Source: Tribonema minus | Taxonomy: Eukaryota; Sar; Xanthophyceae; Tribonematales; Tribonemataceae | DNA: 64,000 nucleotides | Reading direction: 5' to 3' | Assembly: GCA_017506865.1 (NCBI GenBank) | Contig: JAFCMP010000445.1 | Span: 496,001 to 560,000, forward strand | In this document: positions 26,001 through 39,100 of the stretch, piece by piece | How positions within the stretch are numbered: position 1 is the stretch's first letter | Layout of the letters: every line of letters begins with the position of its first letter | The notes under the pieces: model-generated | What the model was told of the DNA's origin: nothing | The model's input: only the letters and a program-made list of their open reading frames with translations | Database searches by the model: none | Position numbers and translations under genes: made by a program

Positions 26001-29000
26001 GCGCTGCGATAGCCTGCAGCACAGTGCTCAGCAATGGCCTGCATTTGATATGTGCAAGGGGCAGGGCAGGTGTGACCTGGGCTGCGTCCCTGTCGTGCAC
26101 AAGGGTGCACAGAGAGAGGAGTATGTCACAGTGACCGCCGGCTCGGACTGTACGCCCAAATGTTGTCGATACAACGCATCTCGGTCCTGTACGATACTAG
26201 GTACCGAGATGCGTTGTATCGACAATACCTGGGCGCACAGGACTGTGCAGCCCCAGGTCCATGCAAAGACACCACTGCTGCGTGCAAGGTGCATTCAGCA
26301 CATCACGACCGGCAATATCTTTGAAGGTTGCAATATGCTTGCAGCAGTTCATGGTGTACACATTACTATAACTTAGTAGCTGCCTACATCCAGTGCATTT
26401 GAAAGATGCAAACTGTCCTGACAGCAGCTTGTCTAGGCATGTCCAAGTGACTCAGACTTGGCGACGGCACGAGTCAAGCTTCCGGAAAGAGTCTCTGAAA
26501 GTTGACACTGCTCGCAGCGGTCGATGGTGTGCACATCAATACCTACCTACCCACATCCAGGGTTAGGGTTAATGGGCCGAGGGTTAGCGTTAAACTTAGT
26601 CGGAGCGACGCAGACTGTGCTGACGACAGCTTGATTCATCAGTGGTACCTACGCATATGACTCTGAACACATTCACGTGAAATGTAAAGCTAGGGTTAAG
26701 GTTTGAGATTAGGTCGAAGCTAATGCTAGCTGCGGAAGCCTTGACTGATGCGCTCCGTCACCTGCTGCCGACATCCCTGGGGCTTGCCGCAGCGACCAAC
26801 CATGCGCACCACAAAATGTGCTTCGCTCAGGTACCGTAGCGCAGGATGCAAACGTCTGGTGCCCACTGTGAGGCCTGACTTGCATAGATGACCAATGACT
26901 CATGACTCTGACTCACAGTCGCTGGCTGACGACGTCAATGGGGACGGTGGCCACCTGCATGGCCACACTGGCACCGGCGCCAGCCACCTGTCGCGCACAG
27001 CGAACATCAACGCACAACAATGAGGTCAGTCGCCATACAAGTCGCCGTACAATCTGCTCTTGCTATACATCTTTGAACCAGGGCTCGCACGGAGTGCTTC
27101 TGTACTGCGCACCTGGGATCAGCGCGCTGCCTAACCCTAAGCCTTGTCCAAATCGTCACCCTCACCCTATGCTGCATCGCATCGGCGGCAGCCTGAATGC
27201 TCTGTATCTTGGCTCCTAGCGGCGCATGATTTGCGAGCTCTCAATTGCGGCTAAAACATGCCTCTACAGCAGGCCCAAAGCACGACAGACTTTGCTGTAT
27301 GCTGCAGACAACATGACCGGGTGCAAGAGCAACACTTTTAAGGTAATGGGTGTCGTAATCTGACAGTTACACAATGGCAGTTACTCATGCGTGCGTCTCA
27401 CCATGTCGCGCACCCGGGCTGCGCGCCGGGCGCACAGTGAGCAACTGACAGTTTCGCATTGACACTACATTTAGAGCTACACTAACTTGCGTCTCACCAT
27501 GCTGCGCACCACCTCCCCCTGCTGCGCAAGCGATGTGTACAGCGAGGCGCTGACAGTTACACATTGGCAGTTACATTGTGTGTCACGCATGTTGCGCACC
27601 ACCTCCCCATGCCGCATGCGAAGCGATGTGTACAGTGTGGCATTGACAGTTACACATTGGCAGTTACACTCGTACGTGCGTCTCACCATGTTGCGCACCA
27701 CCTCCCCCTGCTGCGCGCCCATGGACATGTACAGCGAGGGGCTGCTCTCCGGCCCCAAGTAGCGCCGCAGCAGCTCGTAGATGGTGAAGTAGGCCTGCGC
27801 AAAGGAAAGAGAAGCAGGCTTGTCAGGAAAGATATATACTTGTATATTGATTTGCCGCAGCAGCGGCGACCACGGTTATTGATGGAAGGCATTCAATTTG
27901 ACGGCTAACCACACTTTGTCACCTACAGCTCTACGATCTTTTGATTCAAAGGTACCGCCGCTAGGTGGTGGAGTAGGCTTGCACGAAATTGGCGAGCTGG
28001 TGCACGCCGTTCCTGAGACGCATGGATCGAAGATGAATTCGCTGGGCGTTCACGACGAAGTGATTAGGAAGTCACTCAGCGTTCACGACTGAGCCACGAG
28101 CAAGCAAAAATACTGGTATTGGTGCACCGGTCAAGGCCAGACGTGATGCTGATGGTTTGCAAAAATTAGCGTGCTCACACAGCAGCAGACTAATATTCCA
28201 CTCCATCAGCTGAAGGTACCGCAAGTACCGGGCAAACACACCGCTAGCGGAGACAGCCCCTGCGCTAGACCCATGGGTCTTATAGCACCAGGGGGTCACT
28301 GCAATGTCAAGCCCCCCTACATGGTAAAAGACCCGGGGTCGTTTGCCACATGATGCTATTGTCGCAGCCTATATCCATGTCACCACAATAATGCCAAAGT
28401 ACCTTAAGTGACGTATGCTGATGGGTGCGCATGTTATGTCACGGGGTTAAAAGCACATGCTGCCCGGAAATACAGACATGTCATATTATTGTTGTGTACA
28501 AACAGTTCCAGGGGCACTAGAAGCCTAAGTAACCAAACCCTGACGCTTCTTCAAGTTCATTGTTGAAGTTTTGCTGACCGTGGAGCCAACTTCACAATGA
28601 TATTACAGGTTGTAGCTAAGTCGTAGCCTTTGCTTGACTTGTCAGGCATGCGCCCGAGAGGGCCATCCATTCTGTAACCACGAAAATGATGCCTGCGGCT
28701 AAGTAGCGCTGGTGACCCTCACGACAGACATGTCAATTCCTTCGAGAACCAAAGAGCAGCACTGCGGGCCATGCCTTCAGTGCTTTCTGCAGGGACGCAG
28801 TTGGTAAACAGCCCGTGCATGGCAAACAGCCCGGGTGTTTTGCCAGGCGCAGATTGCCAGCACGCACATGTGCCAGGCTGAAAGCCCCCCCCTCTTGGTA
28901 AACGCCCCCTGCGCTGTGAACGACCCCTGGGGCTACGGCACCAGAGCACTTTGCCAGCCAACACCCGGGGGTAGTTTACCCGGTACTTTACGGTGCCTGT

Positions 29001-29514
29001 GATTTCAAGGCCATCTGCGATAGCAGAGACATTGCCACTGCCGCCAAGCAGCGAGCGTGGCTCTCGTCCTGGCTGTGCTGAACTGTCCACATGTGACTCA
29101 TCAGATGTGTGAAGATCTCTGACTGTGCAGTGTGCCGTCAAGGCCCGTCTGAGACCTTCTTACACTGCATGCTCTGCCACACCAACCGCTGCAGCTAATG
29201 GTGCGAGCGCTCACCTGTCTCGGCAGCAGGCTCAGGCTCGCCACCCCAAACCCCTTGTACACTCCCCTCATTCCCTCCTGCTTGACGATGTGCCTCACTG
29301 CAGCCACAGTGCCGCTGTACACCTCTCCCGTCGCCTGCATCCGCGTCTTGACCACGAGGGTGGGGTGCAGCAGAACCCGAAGACCCAGAAACGAGGTGAA
29401 AGCCAGGGTGTAGAACTTCGGCTTGTCCAACTCGTCCCATGGCACGTCCGTTATGCTGCTGCTCCTTGTGCTGCTGGCTGCTGGCACCACCGCCGCAGCT
29501 CCTGCTTGGCTCAT
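22990..29514 (-). CDS. Mitochondrial carrier, SLC25A44-like
   Basis: Six exons join cleanly: 29514-29215, 27794-27687, 26987-26917, 25660-25489, 23942-23838 and 23298-22990 (TAG). Intron phases are 0, 0, 2, 0, 0 and the product has 354 residues. Three carrier repeats are visible, each with the signature proline-containing motif: HPTLVVKTRM (about 50-59), PIDVVSQRL (about 152-160) and PLDVIRTRL (about 258-266). The N-terminal WDELDKPKFY and LR-x-LLHP resemble the SLC25A44 group, which in animals imports branched-chain amino acids into mitochondria. That substrate is only an inference here. The protein should span the inner mitochondrial membrane six times. Start ATG 29514 opens the conserved N-terminus. 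Three of the six exons have their 3' edges tandemly duplicated into adjacent DNA. Confidence 0.95.
24399..25560 (-). repeat. Eightfold array of the carrier exon 4 donor edge
   Basis: The last 50-70 coding bases of exon 4 plus its donor and intron start recur at about 25487-25560 (true), 25295-25353, 25157-25215, 25029-25085, 24910-24965, 24790-24870, 24596-24655 and 24399-24460. The edge reads ACCTTGTAGAGCCCATAGGC on the plus strand. The nearest copy differs at one of 59 positions, the second at four and the third at about seven, with a 1-base deletion. The donor GT survives in the three nearest copies, and the coded QFAPTSAAWWSA peptide is unchanged in at least two. Intervening intron pieces (TGCTCGTGACAGG, ATTCAACAGTA) are shared too. 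Confidence 0.92.
25905..25950. repeat. Interstitial telomere-like motifs in opposite orientations
   Basis: AGGGTTAGGGGTACGGC is followed at once by TAACCCTGACCCTAACCC, so TTAGGG-type units face each other across a few bases. They lie in intron 3 of the carrier gene. Confidence 0.8.
26163..26225. repeat. Perfect hairpin with 23-bp arms
   Basis: The arm at 26163-26185 (begins TTGTCGATACAACG, ends CTCGGT) is the exact reverse complement of 26203-26225. A 17-base loop separates them. The element is followed by ACCTGGGCGCACA. A diverged relative lies at 43575-43690. It sits in intron 3 of the carrier gene. Confidence 0.92.
27393..27760 (-). repeat. Tandem copies of the carrier exon 2 donor edge
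   Basis: The true edge at 27684-27760 reads CGTCTCACCATGTTGCGCAC then CACCTCCCC. It is echoed at about 27580-27650, 27486-27575 and 27393-27460 (CGTCTCACCATGTCGCGCAC). Copies are joined by CTGACAGTTACACATTGGCA, giving a period near 95-105 bases. The donor GTGAGACG is intact in the 27486 and 27393 copies. Confidence 0.88.
27840..27955. repeat. Family-B dispersed repeat, copy 5
   Basis: It runs from GCCGCAGCAGCGGCGACCAC to ATCTTTTGATTC, matching the copies at 2.2-3.3 kb and 11 kb. It lies in intron 1 of the carrier gene, about 45 bases upstream of exon 2 in transcription order. Confidence 0.75.
28795..28990. repeat. Cluster of GGTAAAC/GGCAAAC...CCC palindromic boxes
   Basis: Within 200 bases, TGGTAAACAGCCC, TGGCAAACAGCCCGGGTGTT-TTGCC, TTGGTAAACGCCCC and GGGGGTAGTTTACCCGG occur. 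The box at about 28819-28842 is a near-perfect 24-bp palindrome. The cluster lies in intron 1 of the carrier gene. Its function is unknown. Confidence 0.6.
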
Positions 29515-30176
29515 GGTACTGCGACAGAAAAGGCGGCAATGAGAGAGAGCGCGTCATGAATTCCAGGCAGCGGCGGCAGCTGCGTCATTTGAGTGACGCC
29601 TTGCAGGCACAGTGGTGCAGCGAAACAATCGTGAGGTATACCTGATGGTGGCGATCACTTGGAGGCGGTCGGTAGAGCACACACACAGCAGGCGCACACG
29701 CCGCTGGGCTCCGTCCTAAATAAGGGACTTCAGGAGCCCTGAGGCTAACAAGGTACTTCCAGATGCTACTTACCCACGAAGGCGGCGCCGCGGCGGCGGC
29801 GGCGGCGGGCTTGTAATTCTGACAACACACAATGCATGACCCGTCAATAAACACTTTCAAGTGTGCCGCAAATGCTGCAGTTACATCGAAAGCAATAGCG
29901 AAAGCAAAGTGCACAAGAGCCATCGCAGGTTCGAAAAGAAGAGCTTTGTGTACATTTGATAACGTTCAAACCTCGCATGCCACACTCTGAACACATCGAT
30001 GCTCATGAGTGAACCTCAGTAGGGGTCAGACTGCATGAGGTGATGCAGTAATGCAATGTATGCACAAATATATACAGCACCCTGACGGGCAGTATACTTG
30101 GTTACGTTGCAGTGGCCCTGTCGCTCATCACCACAACATAAGGCACGTCAACAACACTGCGCCCCCTTGACAGCTC
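29515..30176. other. Intergenic region between two minus-strand genes
   Basis: It separates the giant coiled-coil gene's stop (30177) from the carrier ATG (29514), so it must hold the carrier promoter and the coiled-coil gene's 3' untranslated region. No TATA-like or other element stands out and no additional gene is visible. Confidence 0.5.
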
Positions 30177-33100
30177 CTAGAACATGCTCCAGTACGGGTA
30201 CGGCACGGGGTCAGGCCTGACCCCCCGCAGCAGATCCGCCCACCGGCGCCCCGCCCCGTCCCTCACCACCAGCACCCGCTGCTGCTGCGGCTCATGATCC
30301 TGCATCGCTGCGGGCGCTGCCGCGCTGCTGACGTAGCCGTCGGACGATGTGCTGCCGCCCAGGTCGAGGACGCCGCTGCGCTGAGCGCTGCTGCCGTCGC
30401 TGGCGCTGCCGGACGAGCCCGGCTGTACGCACAGCACCCCCCTCCTCCCCGCGCTGCCTGCGCTGCGCCGCGCAACGCCGCACCCCTCCGTCCTCTCAGG
30501 AAGCGCGCCGCGTCGCCCGCCCCCCGACCACGCGCGCACGTCCGCTGCCGCAGCACCGCTGCCGCTGTCGCCACTGCCGGCGGCGCCGCGCGGCGGCGTG
30601 TTCGCCGCTGGCAGCACCGGCGGCGGCGGCGGCGCCTGCATCGTACGCAGCGCCGACCCGGAGCGCGAGCGGCGCCGCTTCGAGACCCTGCGCGCGCTGT
30701 CGGGGGTCTCCCGCGGCGAGCGCTGACGCACGCGCGCCATTGGCGACGAGAAGTGCGTCGCGTCGCGCGCCGCGGGAGACGGCCAGGCGCTTGCCGCAGC
30801 GCTCCGCGGCAGGGAGCCCCACGGCGACAGGCCGTCGGTTTCGGGGGTGCGTGCAGGTCGGCCGCGGCACGCGCCGCCGCCGCCGCCGCTGCTGCTGCTG
30901 CCGCTGCTGCTTGGGCTTTTGTCCGCTTCGGAGCGCTGTGACGCGCGCTGCTGCTGCTCTGCCGCGGTGAGAAGCGGCAGCGCTCCCTCGCGACGTTCGC
31001 GCGGCGCCGCAGTCGCTGCTGCCGTGCCTCCTGCCCGATCGTAAGCGATGTCAACGGCATAGGGTCGATCATCATCGGACTCGTCGATCGGGTACAGGCC
31101 CCAGCACGCGTGGCGCGGGGCCAGCATCGGGGATGCAGCATGATGAGAAAGCCTATGATAGAGCCCGGTGCCCCAGCCCCACACGCCACGTCCCCCCGAG
31201 ACCCCCTGCAGTGCCACCATCCCGCTGTCAGCGGCAGCGACCAGTGCTCTCGCGTTCACGACGCTGCCCCCTGGCCCATCGTCACTGTCAGCGGGCAACT
31301 GCGGCGCCAGCTGCATCTGCGGCGGTGACGACACGAGCGGACTCCGCTCAGGCAGCAGCAGCACCGGCGGCGGCGGCGGCTGTCGCGCCGTGTGGTAGCC
31401 GCCCGATCCCGTGGAACGCTCCGAGCGCGCCTCCGTGCTCGCACGCCGCCCCATTCCGCGCTGCGAGCGCCGCATCGGCGACGCAGCGGCATCAGGTGAT
31501 GCCGACGCTGCTGCCGCCACCGCTGCTGCGCGGTGCGCGTGCCGGAGCGGTGCGGCGGCGGCAGGCGCGCTGCTGCGGCGCCTGCTGGCGGCGCGCGCCG
31601 GCGACGCGGGCGGTGGCAGCGGCGTGCGCAGGTCCGTGCGGCTGGCGAGCTCCGCCTGCAGCTCCGCGCGCGCGGCGTCCAGCTCCACGAGCGCGTCGTG
31701 CTGATGTGGGTATGTATGTATGGCAATGAAATGGGGGTGGGGGGAGGGAGTGAGCTACTGGCAGAGCTGCTGCCGACGGTTCGTGGCGCATGAATGGTAC
31801 AATCGAGTGCTGGTTGCAGAGCTCAGTGTGGGATTGGCTGTGCACTGTAGCGCAATGCGGTTATAAGGTGCGCAGGACAAAGGTTTCATGTGCGTACATG
31901 TGTTTCAACAACCAGCATCAGCTGCCCTCTGTATGTAAGTCAGTGAGGTAGTTTGCGGAAGGTGGCTCGCTGCGACCTGTACATAGTGTCTAACATACGC
32001 AAAGAATGTGAATTCTGTTCCTCAGGATGTATCGTCCTTCAGTACTTCTGAAGTTTGTTCGCAGCAGCTTGCTTTCGCGTATTGGTACCTGCAGGACAGA
32101 TGGTGCAGGTACCGTGGACACGCAAGCTGGCAATCTAAAAGGGTGAGAGATTGACAGTGGAATGGGCGCACGAAGGACTCACCAAGCGCTGCTCCGCCGC
32201 GGTGGCGCGCTCCCTCTCCTCCGCGAGCCGTTCCACAGCGGCGGCAGCAGCCGCAGCCGCGCTCCTGCGCGCCTCTCGCCCCGCCCGCACAGCACGCGAC
32301 TCCGCGCCGCGCAGCCGCGACCGCAGCGCCGCCAGCGCGCCGGCCGCCGCCGCCGCCGCAGCCGCCGCCGCCGCCTCGCTCGAGGCAGCAGCGGCGCCGA
32401 GCTCCGCGCGCAGCCGCGCGCTCTCGCAGCACTCGCGCTGCAGCCGCGCGCCGAGCTGCTGCGCGAGCGCGGCGGCGCCGTCGAGCTGCGTGCCATCCGC
32501 CGCCGCTGCCGCCTCGGCCGCCGTCGCGCGCAGCGAGCGCCGCAGCGCGCGCTCCGCCGCGCGCTCGCGCTGCGCCGCGGCCAGCGACGCGCTGCGGTCG
32601 CGCAGCGGCGGCGACAGGCTGCGCGTCCTCCGCGCTGCCCCTGCATCGGCGGCGGCGGCGACGAGCGCTGAGGGCGGCGGCGCTTCCGCCCACAGTTCAC
32701 TGAGGCGCGGCTGCGACGTGAGCGGATGCTCCGAAGCCGCGGCGGCCCACGCGCGATTGCCGAGCGGCGGCGATGGGCTGCGTGCACCGGCGCCCGTGGT
32801 CTCTAGGCCTTCGTCCAGCGGCAACAGCAGGCTGCTGTCGCCGCCGCCGCCGCCAATCGGCAGCGAAGCGGGGGGCAGCTGCAGAGCAGCGCTATGCGCA
32901 CACGACGCTGGTCCCGATGGCGCCGCCTCTGCTGTCGGGACAGGCGGCAAGCGCGCTTGAGGGCTCACGGGGGCGGACCCGCAGCCGGTGCGCAGCAGAT
33001 GCGCCGGCACACCTTCTGCCAACGGCCACAGCGCCGCCAGCCGCTGCCGCGCCTGCGGCCGCAGCGGCGCGGCGTCCCCGCCGTCAACACTCGCCGCTGC

Positions 33101-36100
33101 CGCATTGAGGCTATGCTGGTGATGGCCGTGCTCGGCAGTGGGTGGCGCATCGTGCGGCTGAAGCGTTCGCTGCGCTTCCAGCTCCGCCGCCTGCTGCCTG
33201 AGCACTTCAATTTCCTCCTCCGCTGCGGCTCTGGCTGCAGCAGCTTCAGCTGGCGACGTGCCATAGGAGGAGGAGGCCTCATTGGCATGCTGCGCTGCCT
33301 CCGCCATCCGCGATGCTGCCTCAATCTGCTGCAGGTGCTTGCGCTCAAGCACCAGATCGCTGTCACCCTGCCGCTCGCGCATTGCCACATCCTGCAATTC
33401 AACGCCACCGCTCAGTACCGCATCAGCGTCTCCTTCATGGTCAGGTGCAGAAGGGCTGCGCTCAGCAGCAGCGATGTCGGCCAGCTGCTTCGCCTGATTG
33501 TCACATCGCTCCGCCAGCGCTGCGACCTTCGCGGCGGCGCCGGACAGTTGCAGCTTCAGTGCTGCGCGCTGCCGCCGCTGCGCCGCAGCCGTCGCCGCCT
33601 TCATAGAAGACCGCTGGCGGTGCTCAGCAATCACAGCGCTCAGCTCTTGCGCCTGCATGTGGCACTGCTCTGTCAGCCTGGCGCTCTGCGCATCGGCGTC
33701 CGACAGCTGGGACCGCAGCGCCGCAATGTGCAGTTCGTATGCCGCCGCCGCCGATGCGGCGCGCTCCGACTGCGCGTGCACTTCCGCTGCTGCCGCCGCC
33801 GCTGCCACAGCCGCCGACGCGTCCGCCTCTGCAGTGTGCACCAACTCTGCTCCCGCCGCCGCTGCCGTTGCTGCAGCCGTTGATGCAGCCTGCTGCTGCT
33901 CGCGTGACGCCGACACCGACGTCGCCGCCGCCGCCGCCGCCGCCACCGCCGCTGCCAGCTGCTGCTCCAGCGCGCCGCATCGCTCAGTCAGTCGGCCGAC
34001 GTCCGCATCTGCGCCCGCCAGTTGCAAATGAAGCTCTGCGATCCGCTGCTCGTAAGCTGATGCTGCCCGCTCCGGCGGCGGCGCACGCGCGTCATCGCTG
34101 ACTCGAACCGATAAGACCTCTGCTGGCGGTTCGCCGAGCGATGTTGGCAATGGCGCCGCCGGCTGCCGCGCCTGCGCATCGCAACGCTCAGTCTGCGCAA
34201 TGATGCAGGAAGCTGTGCTGGGCGATTCGGAGGGGACCGCCGCGACTTGCTCTCTGCACGCCAGTGCTGCCGTCTGCTGCCCACGCGCACGCGCAGCACT
34301 GGCTGCCTCCTGTGGTGGCGCGTCGCGCGCCGCAGCGGAGAGCGCATCGAGCTGGTCGGCCTGGGCATCGCAGCGCTCAGCGAGAGCGCTGACGCGCGTG
34401 TAGGCCTTCGCCAGCTCGCACTGCAGCGCCGCGACGCGCTCCTCGTGTCGAAGTTCATTGTGTTGAAGTTCAGCTGCTGAGCGCTGCGCACGCGCCTCCT
34501 CCGCCGCCTGCGCCGCCGCCGCCGCCGCTGCCGCCGCCGCCGCCTGCTGCGCGTGCGCCGCTGAGAGCTCGGCGCGCTCCTGAACCAAAGCCTGGAAGCG
34601 TTCTGCCAGCTCGCTGACCTCTGCGTTTGCGGCAGACAGTTCGCTTTCAACCGCCGCCACCTGCCTGCTGCTCTCCGCAGTTGACCGATCCAGCTGCACA
34701 CGCGCCTCGGCTGCCGCCTGTGCCCGTAGTTCTGCCGATTGTTGATCATGCAAGGCTGTGAGACCTGATAGCTGCTGCGTCAGCTCACCGACTCGCGCGT
34801 TGGCGGCGGCCAAGTCAGCGTTGAGCGCTGCCACCTGCGCACAGTGCTCAGCAGCAAGAGCCACCAGGGCCGCCGACTTCTCGTCATGTGAGGCTGCAAG
34901 GCCGGAGAGCCGCTGCGTCAGCTCACCGACTCGCGCGTTGGCGGCGGCCAAGTCAGCGTTGAGCGCTGCCACCTGCTCGCAGTGCGCAGCCGCCTGCGCC
35001 GCCAGCGCCGCCGCCGCCTGCTGCTCGTGCAGGGCTGGCAGGCCCGACAGCCGCTGCGTCAGCTCGTCGACACCAGCATTGGCAGCGGCCAGATCAGTGC
35101 TGAGCGCTGTCACTTGCGCACAGTGCGCAGCCGCCTGCGCCGCCAGCGCCGCCGCCTCCTGCTGCTCGTGCAGGGCTGAGAGGCCCGACAGCCGCTGCGC
35201 CAGCTCATCGACGCGTGCTTCAGCAGCCGCCAGATCGGTGCTGAGCGCTGATACTTGTGCACAGTGCTCCGCCGCCTGCGCCGCCAGCGCCGCCGCCGAC
35301 CGCGTGTCATGCTCGGCCAAGAATTCGTCGCGCTCCCGCGCCACAGAGCTGCAACGGTCGGTCAGCGCACTGACCTCCGCCTGCGCTGCAGCCAGTTCCC
35401 TGTTCCGACCGCTGAGCTCTGCCACCGCGGCCGCGAGTTCACGGTCGAGCGCTGCCACCTGCGTGCTGTGCTCCAACATTGACCAATTTAGCTGAGCATG
35501 CGCCTCGTCCGCCTGCGCCGCGAGAGCCGCCGTTCGCTGTCCGTGCGAGGCTACAAGGCCTGATAGCCGCTGCGTCAGCTCGTCCATTTGCGTATTGGCG
35601 GCGGCCAGGTCAGTGTTGAGCGATGCCACCTGTGCACAGTGCTCAGCCGCCTGCGCCGCTGAATGCGCGTCGTGCTGCTCCGACAGGCTGGACAGCCGCT
35701 GCGTCAGCTCGGTGACTTGTGCGTTAGCAGCAGCTGAATCAGTGTTGAGCGATGCCATCTGTGCACAGTGCTCAGCAGCAAGGGCCGCCAACTTCTCATC
35801 ATGCGAGGCTTCGAGGCTGGACAAGCGCTGTGTCAGCTCACTGACGTGAGCATTGGCGGCGGCCGCGTCAGCGGTGAGCGCTGCCACTTGTGCACAGTGC
35901 CCCGCTGCCTGCGCCGCCAGCGCCGCCGCCAGCTGCTCATCATGCAGCGCCGACAGGTGCATCAGCGCATCGATTTGCGCATGAGCAGCAGCCAGGTCAG
36001 CATCGAGCGCTGCCATGTGTGCGCAGTGCTCAGTCGCCTGCCCCGCCAGCGCCGCCGCCAGCTGCTCATCGTGCAGCGCAGCCGCAGCGGACAGCTGCTG

Positions 36101-39100
36101 CGCCTGCGCGGCGCATGCCTCCTCCGCGGCGGCGGCGCTCGCGCGCGCCTGCAACGACTCCGACTCGAGACCCGTGACTCGTGACTCGAATTCTGCTGCT
36201 GAGCGCTGCTGCTGGTGATGCTCCGCGGCGACCTCGCGCACCAGGCGCTCGACGCGCGTCTCGTAGGCCGCCAGCTCTGCGTGGAGCGCTGCTGCCTGCG
36301 CTGCGTGCTGCGTCGCGGACACCGCCGATGCCTGCCGCAGGGCTTCGACCTGCGCGGTGGAGGTTAAGTCAGGTGTGAGGAACGGCGCGGCGCGCGCATG
36401 GCAACACCACGGCAATTACTGCAAGCGCGCGCTGCAGCACGATGATGGCGTGCGGGGCGGCGGCAATTGCCATGCTTGTTTCCAGCGTCGCGCACCAAAC
36501 AGGGCAATTGCCATGCGTGTTTTGTGCTGCGCCGCGGACATCGCTGATGACTGCCGCAGCATCTCAGCCTGCGCGCGGGACGGCGGTTTCGTCATCCGGT
36601 GCGAGGGCGGGCACATCTTGACTGCGGTGCACTCGCCGCGATGGCAGTGCGCTGCAAACAAAGTGTGCCGCTGTGATACGCTGATGGTGTGCGCTGATGC
36701 GTTGATGGTGTGCGCTGCGGTCGAGAGTCAGTGTAATCAGGGTTAGCTAGCATTAGGGTTGAGGCGGCGATTGCGGTGCGTATTCCAGCGTCACGCGCCG
36801 AACAGCACGAGTGGGAGTGAAAGCCCACCGAACCGCATCGATTCGAGCTATGCCGAGGAGGCATTGGATCATCGTGCTGGTGCTTGCAGCACTGGCAGCA
36901 GAGGTCGCCTTTCGCGCCGCTCGAGTCCCGCTGGCGCGAGATGATGTATAGCCATTGGCATCGATTCGAGCCATGCCTCGGAGGACTTGGATCATCGTGC
37001 TGATGCTTGGAGCACTGGCAGCAGAGGTCGCCTTTCGCCCCGCTCGAGTCCCGATGGCGCGGGATGATGTAGCCATTGACTTTGCGTACGATGGGTGTAC
37101 AAATATTTCAGTTTTATCGCAAGTTGGCTTCCTGTGGCAGGGTGCTCACGCGTCGCCCTGTCCCACTCATTTTAAAAGCATTGGAGTCACCTGCACAGCA
37201 GCTCCAACTTGATCTTCAACTCTTAAGCAGTCCCACTGACAATTAGCGGAGCGCCGCACGTGGACTTCGGGTTAGGGTTAGGGTTGGGGCTAGGAGGTGG
37301 GGTTACCTGGGCTGACGACGCTGCAAGCGCAGCTTCCAGTTCGCACACGCGCTGCTGCTGCGATGCGGTCAACTCGGCCAGGTGCTCATCACTAGTCTCC
37401 GCCTGGAAGGGCAAGCGATTGACACGCGAAGGCAACGGGCAGAGGCGGGTTGAGCTGCGGTGACAGGAGCGGTGCGCGTCAACTGAGCAATGCTGACATG
37501 GCCATGGCGCTAACCGTAGCCCTATACCTAGACCTACGCCTATCCCTGGCCCCCTGCAGCTCTAACCCTTGTGCTATGAGGGGGGTGCTGCTCACAACTA
37601 GCTACGAGGTAATGAGCTGAGCACTGCCCGTTTGGGGTGAAGGCGAGGGTTGGGGAGGGTCAGGGCTAGTCAGCCCTGCTATGACAGTCGCAAGTGTGAC
37701 ACTGGGCGAACGTGTGGTATCAAGCTGTAGTTACAGCGATTTTGTGGTGCTGATGATCGGTCGTTTTGAGCAGCATTGTGTCAGCCCGCCAGACTCTGGG
37801 TGAGACACAAGCCAACCTTGACCCTCATACGGACCGCAATCTTAGCCCTGACCCCAACCTTACCCCGACGCTTCGTCAAAACGCTAGAGTGTCCGCTAAC
37901 ATATGGCCTTGGCGTTGTGACCAAAATGCTTGCAGTTTGATAGTGCCTGAGGGACCGATACGGCAGCGGCGGGGATGAGTGTGGTCGCTGCCACACTACA
38001 GTCCGAACTACTGCAGGACTAGTTCTGTGGCACACGGACGTCAGCGAATTCGAACTGACTTGGAGTTATATTGTGCTGTGTGGCCTCGTCTCAGCAGTGC
38101 ACACTCGCAGGAGAGCCTCATGCAGTTACGCAAGACCCGGACGCAGACGGGTGCGCGTCTGCGAGCACATCCCATGGTGTCACGAAACAATATGAGTGGC
38201 GCGGGTAGCGCTGAGCGCTGTCACGCTGATGGCTGCCACGGCAAATCCTCCATCCAGATTGGCGCTCCTCTGGACACATGTAGGCAGTGCATACCGCACT
38301 GCCTACACTGCTTTGCGCGTCATGCGCACCGCGTCTGCCCCCCAGAGTAATTAGGCTCAAGGGTGGAAGGCAAACTGGGGCCGGGGTTTGGATGTGCGTG
38401 GATGCGCCGCGGCATGCGATACATACATGCCTCAGGTGTGATGCGAGGATGCTAGTGTTTGCCTCCAAGTGACCCGGCCGGTGCTCATCGATGTCATCTC
38501 AGTGCACAGCGGTGATGCTGTGCGTGCCATGGCGCGGGTGAGCTATGCCCAAGTCTGCAAGTACTTAGGTAGAGTATGCCAGGAGGTTGTATGCTGGCTG
38601 TCCACTGCAGACCGTTCCACAGACCGTCCCACACATGCTACACGATCGCCACCCATCATTCAGCCGCTGGAGGAGTGAAACTGACAGTCTTCGCCTACTC
38701 TACTTGGAGGCCAGCTTCCCGCAGCTGCACCTGAGCGCTGCATGCGCGGTCATTGGCGGCGACAACCCAAGTGCGGGCTTGGGGAGCGGGCACGCCCCTT
38801 GAGCTACACAGCAGTGCTCAGTATTCGCTGCAGCGCTCCGAGCGCGTGGCCGCCACCGGCGCACGATGCTAGTACCTGCAGGAGCATCTTCACGCGTACC
38901 GCAGAGCCAAACAACACACAGACATATGCTGCATGTGCCTATGTGCTGCCCCGCTTAGATACGCTAAAGAGCTTGCAGGCCCGCCAGAGGTGCGCAGATT
39001 GCGGGTACGGAACCCCCGTGGTGTGGGGAGGGGGGGGGGGGGGGAGGAGCGGTGGCGGTTTCTCAGCACCTGTGCTGATGATAATCCATCATCAACCGCT

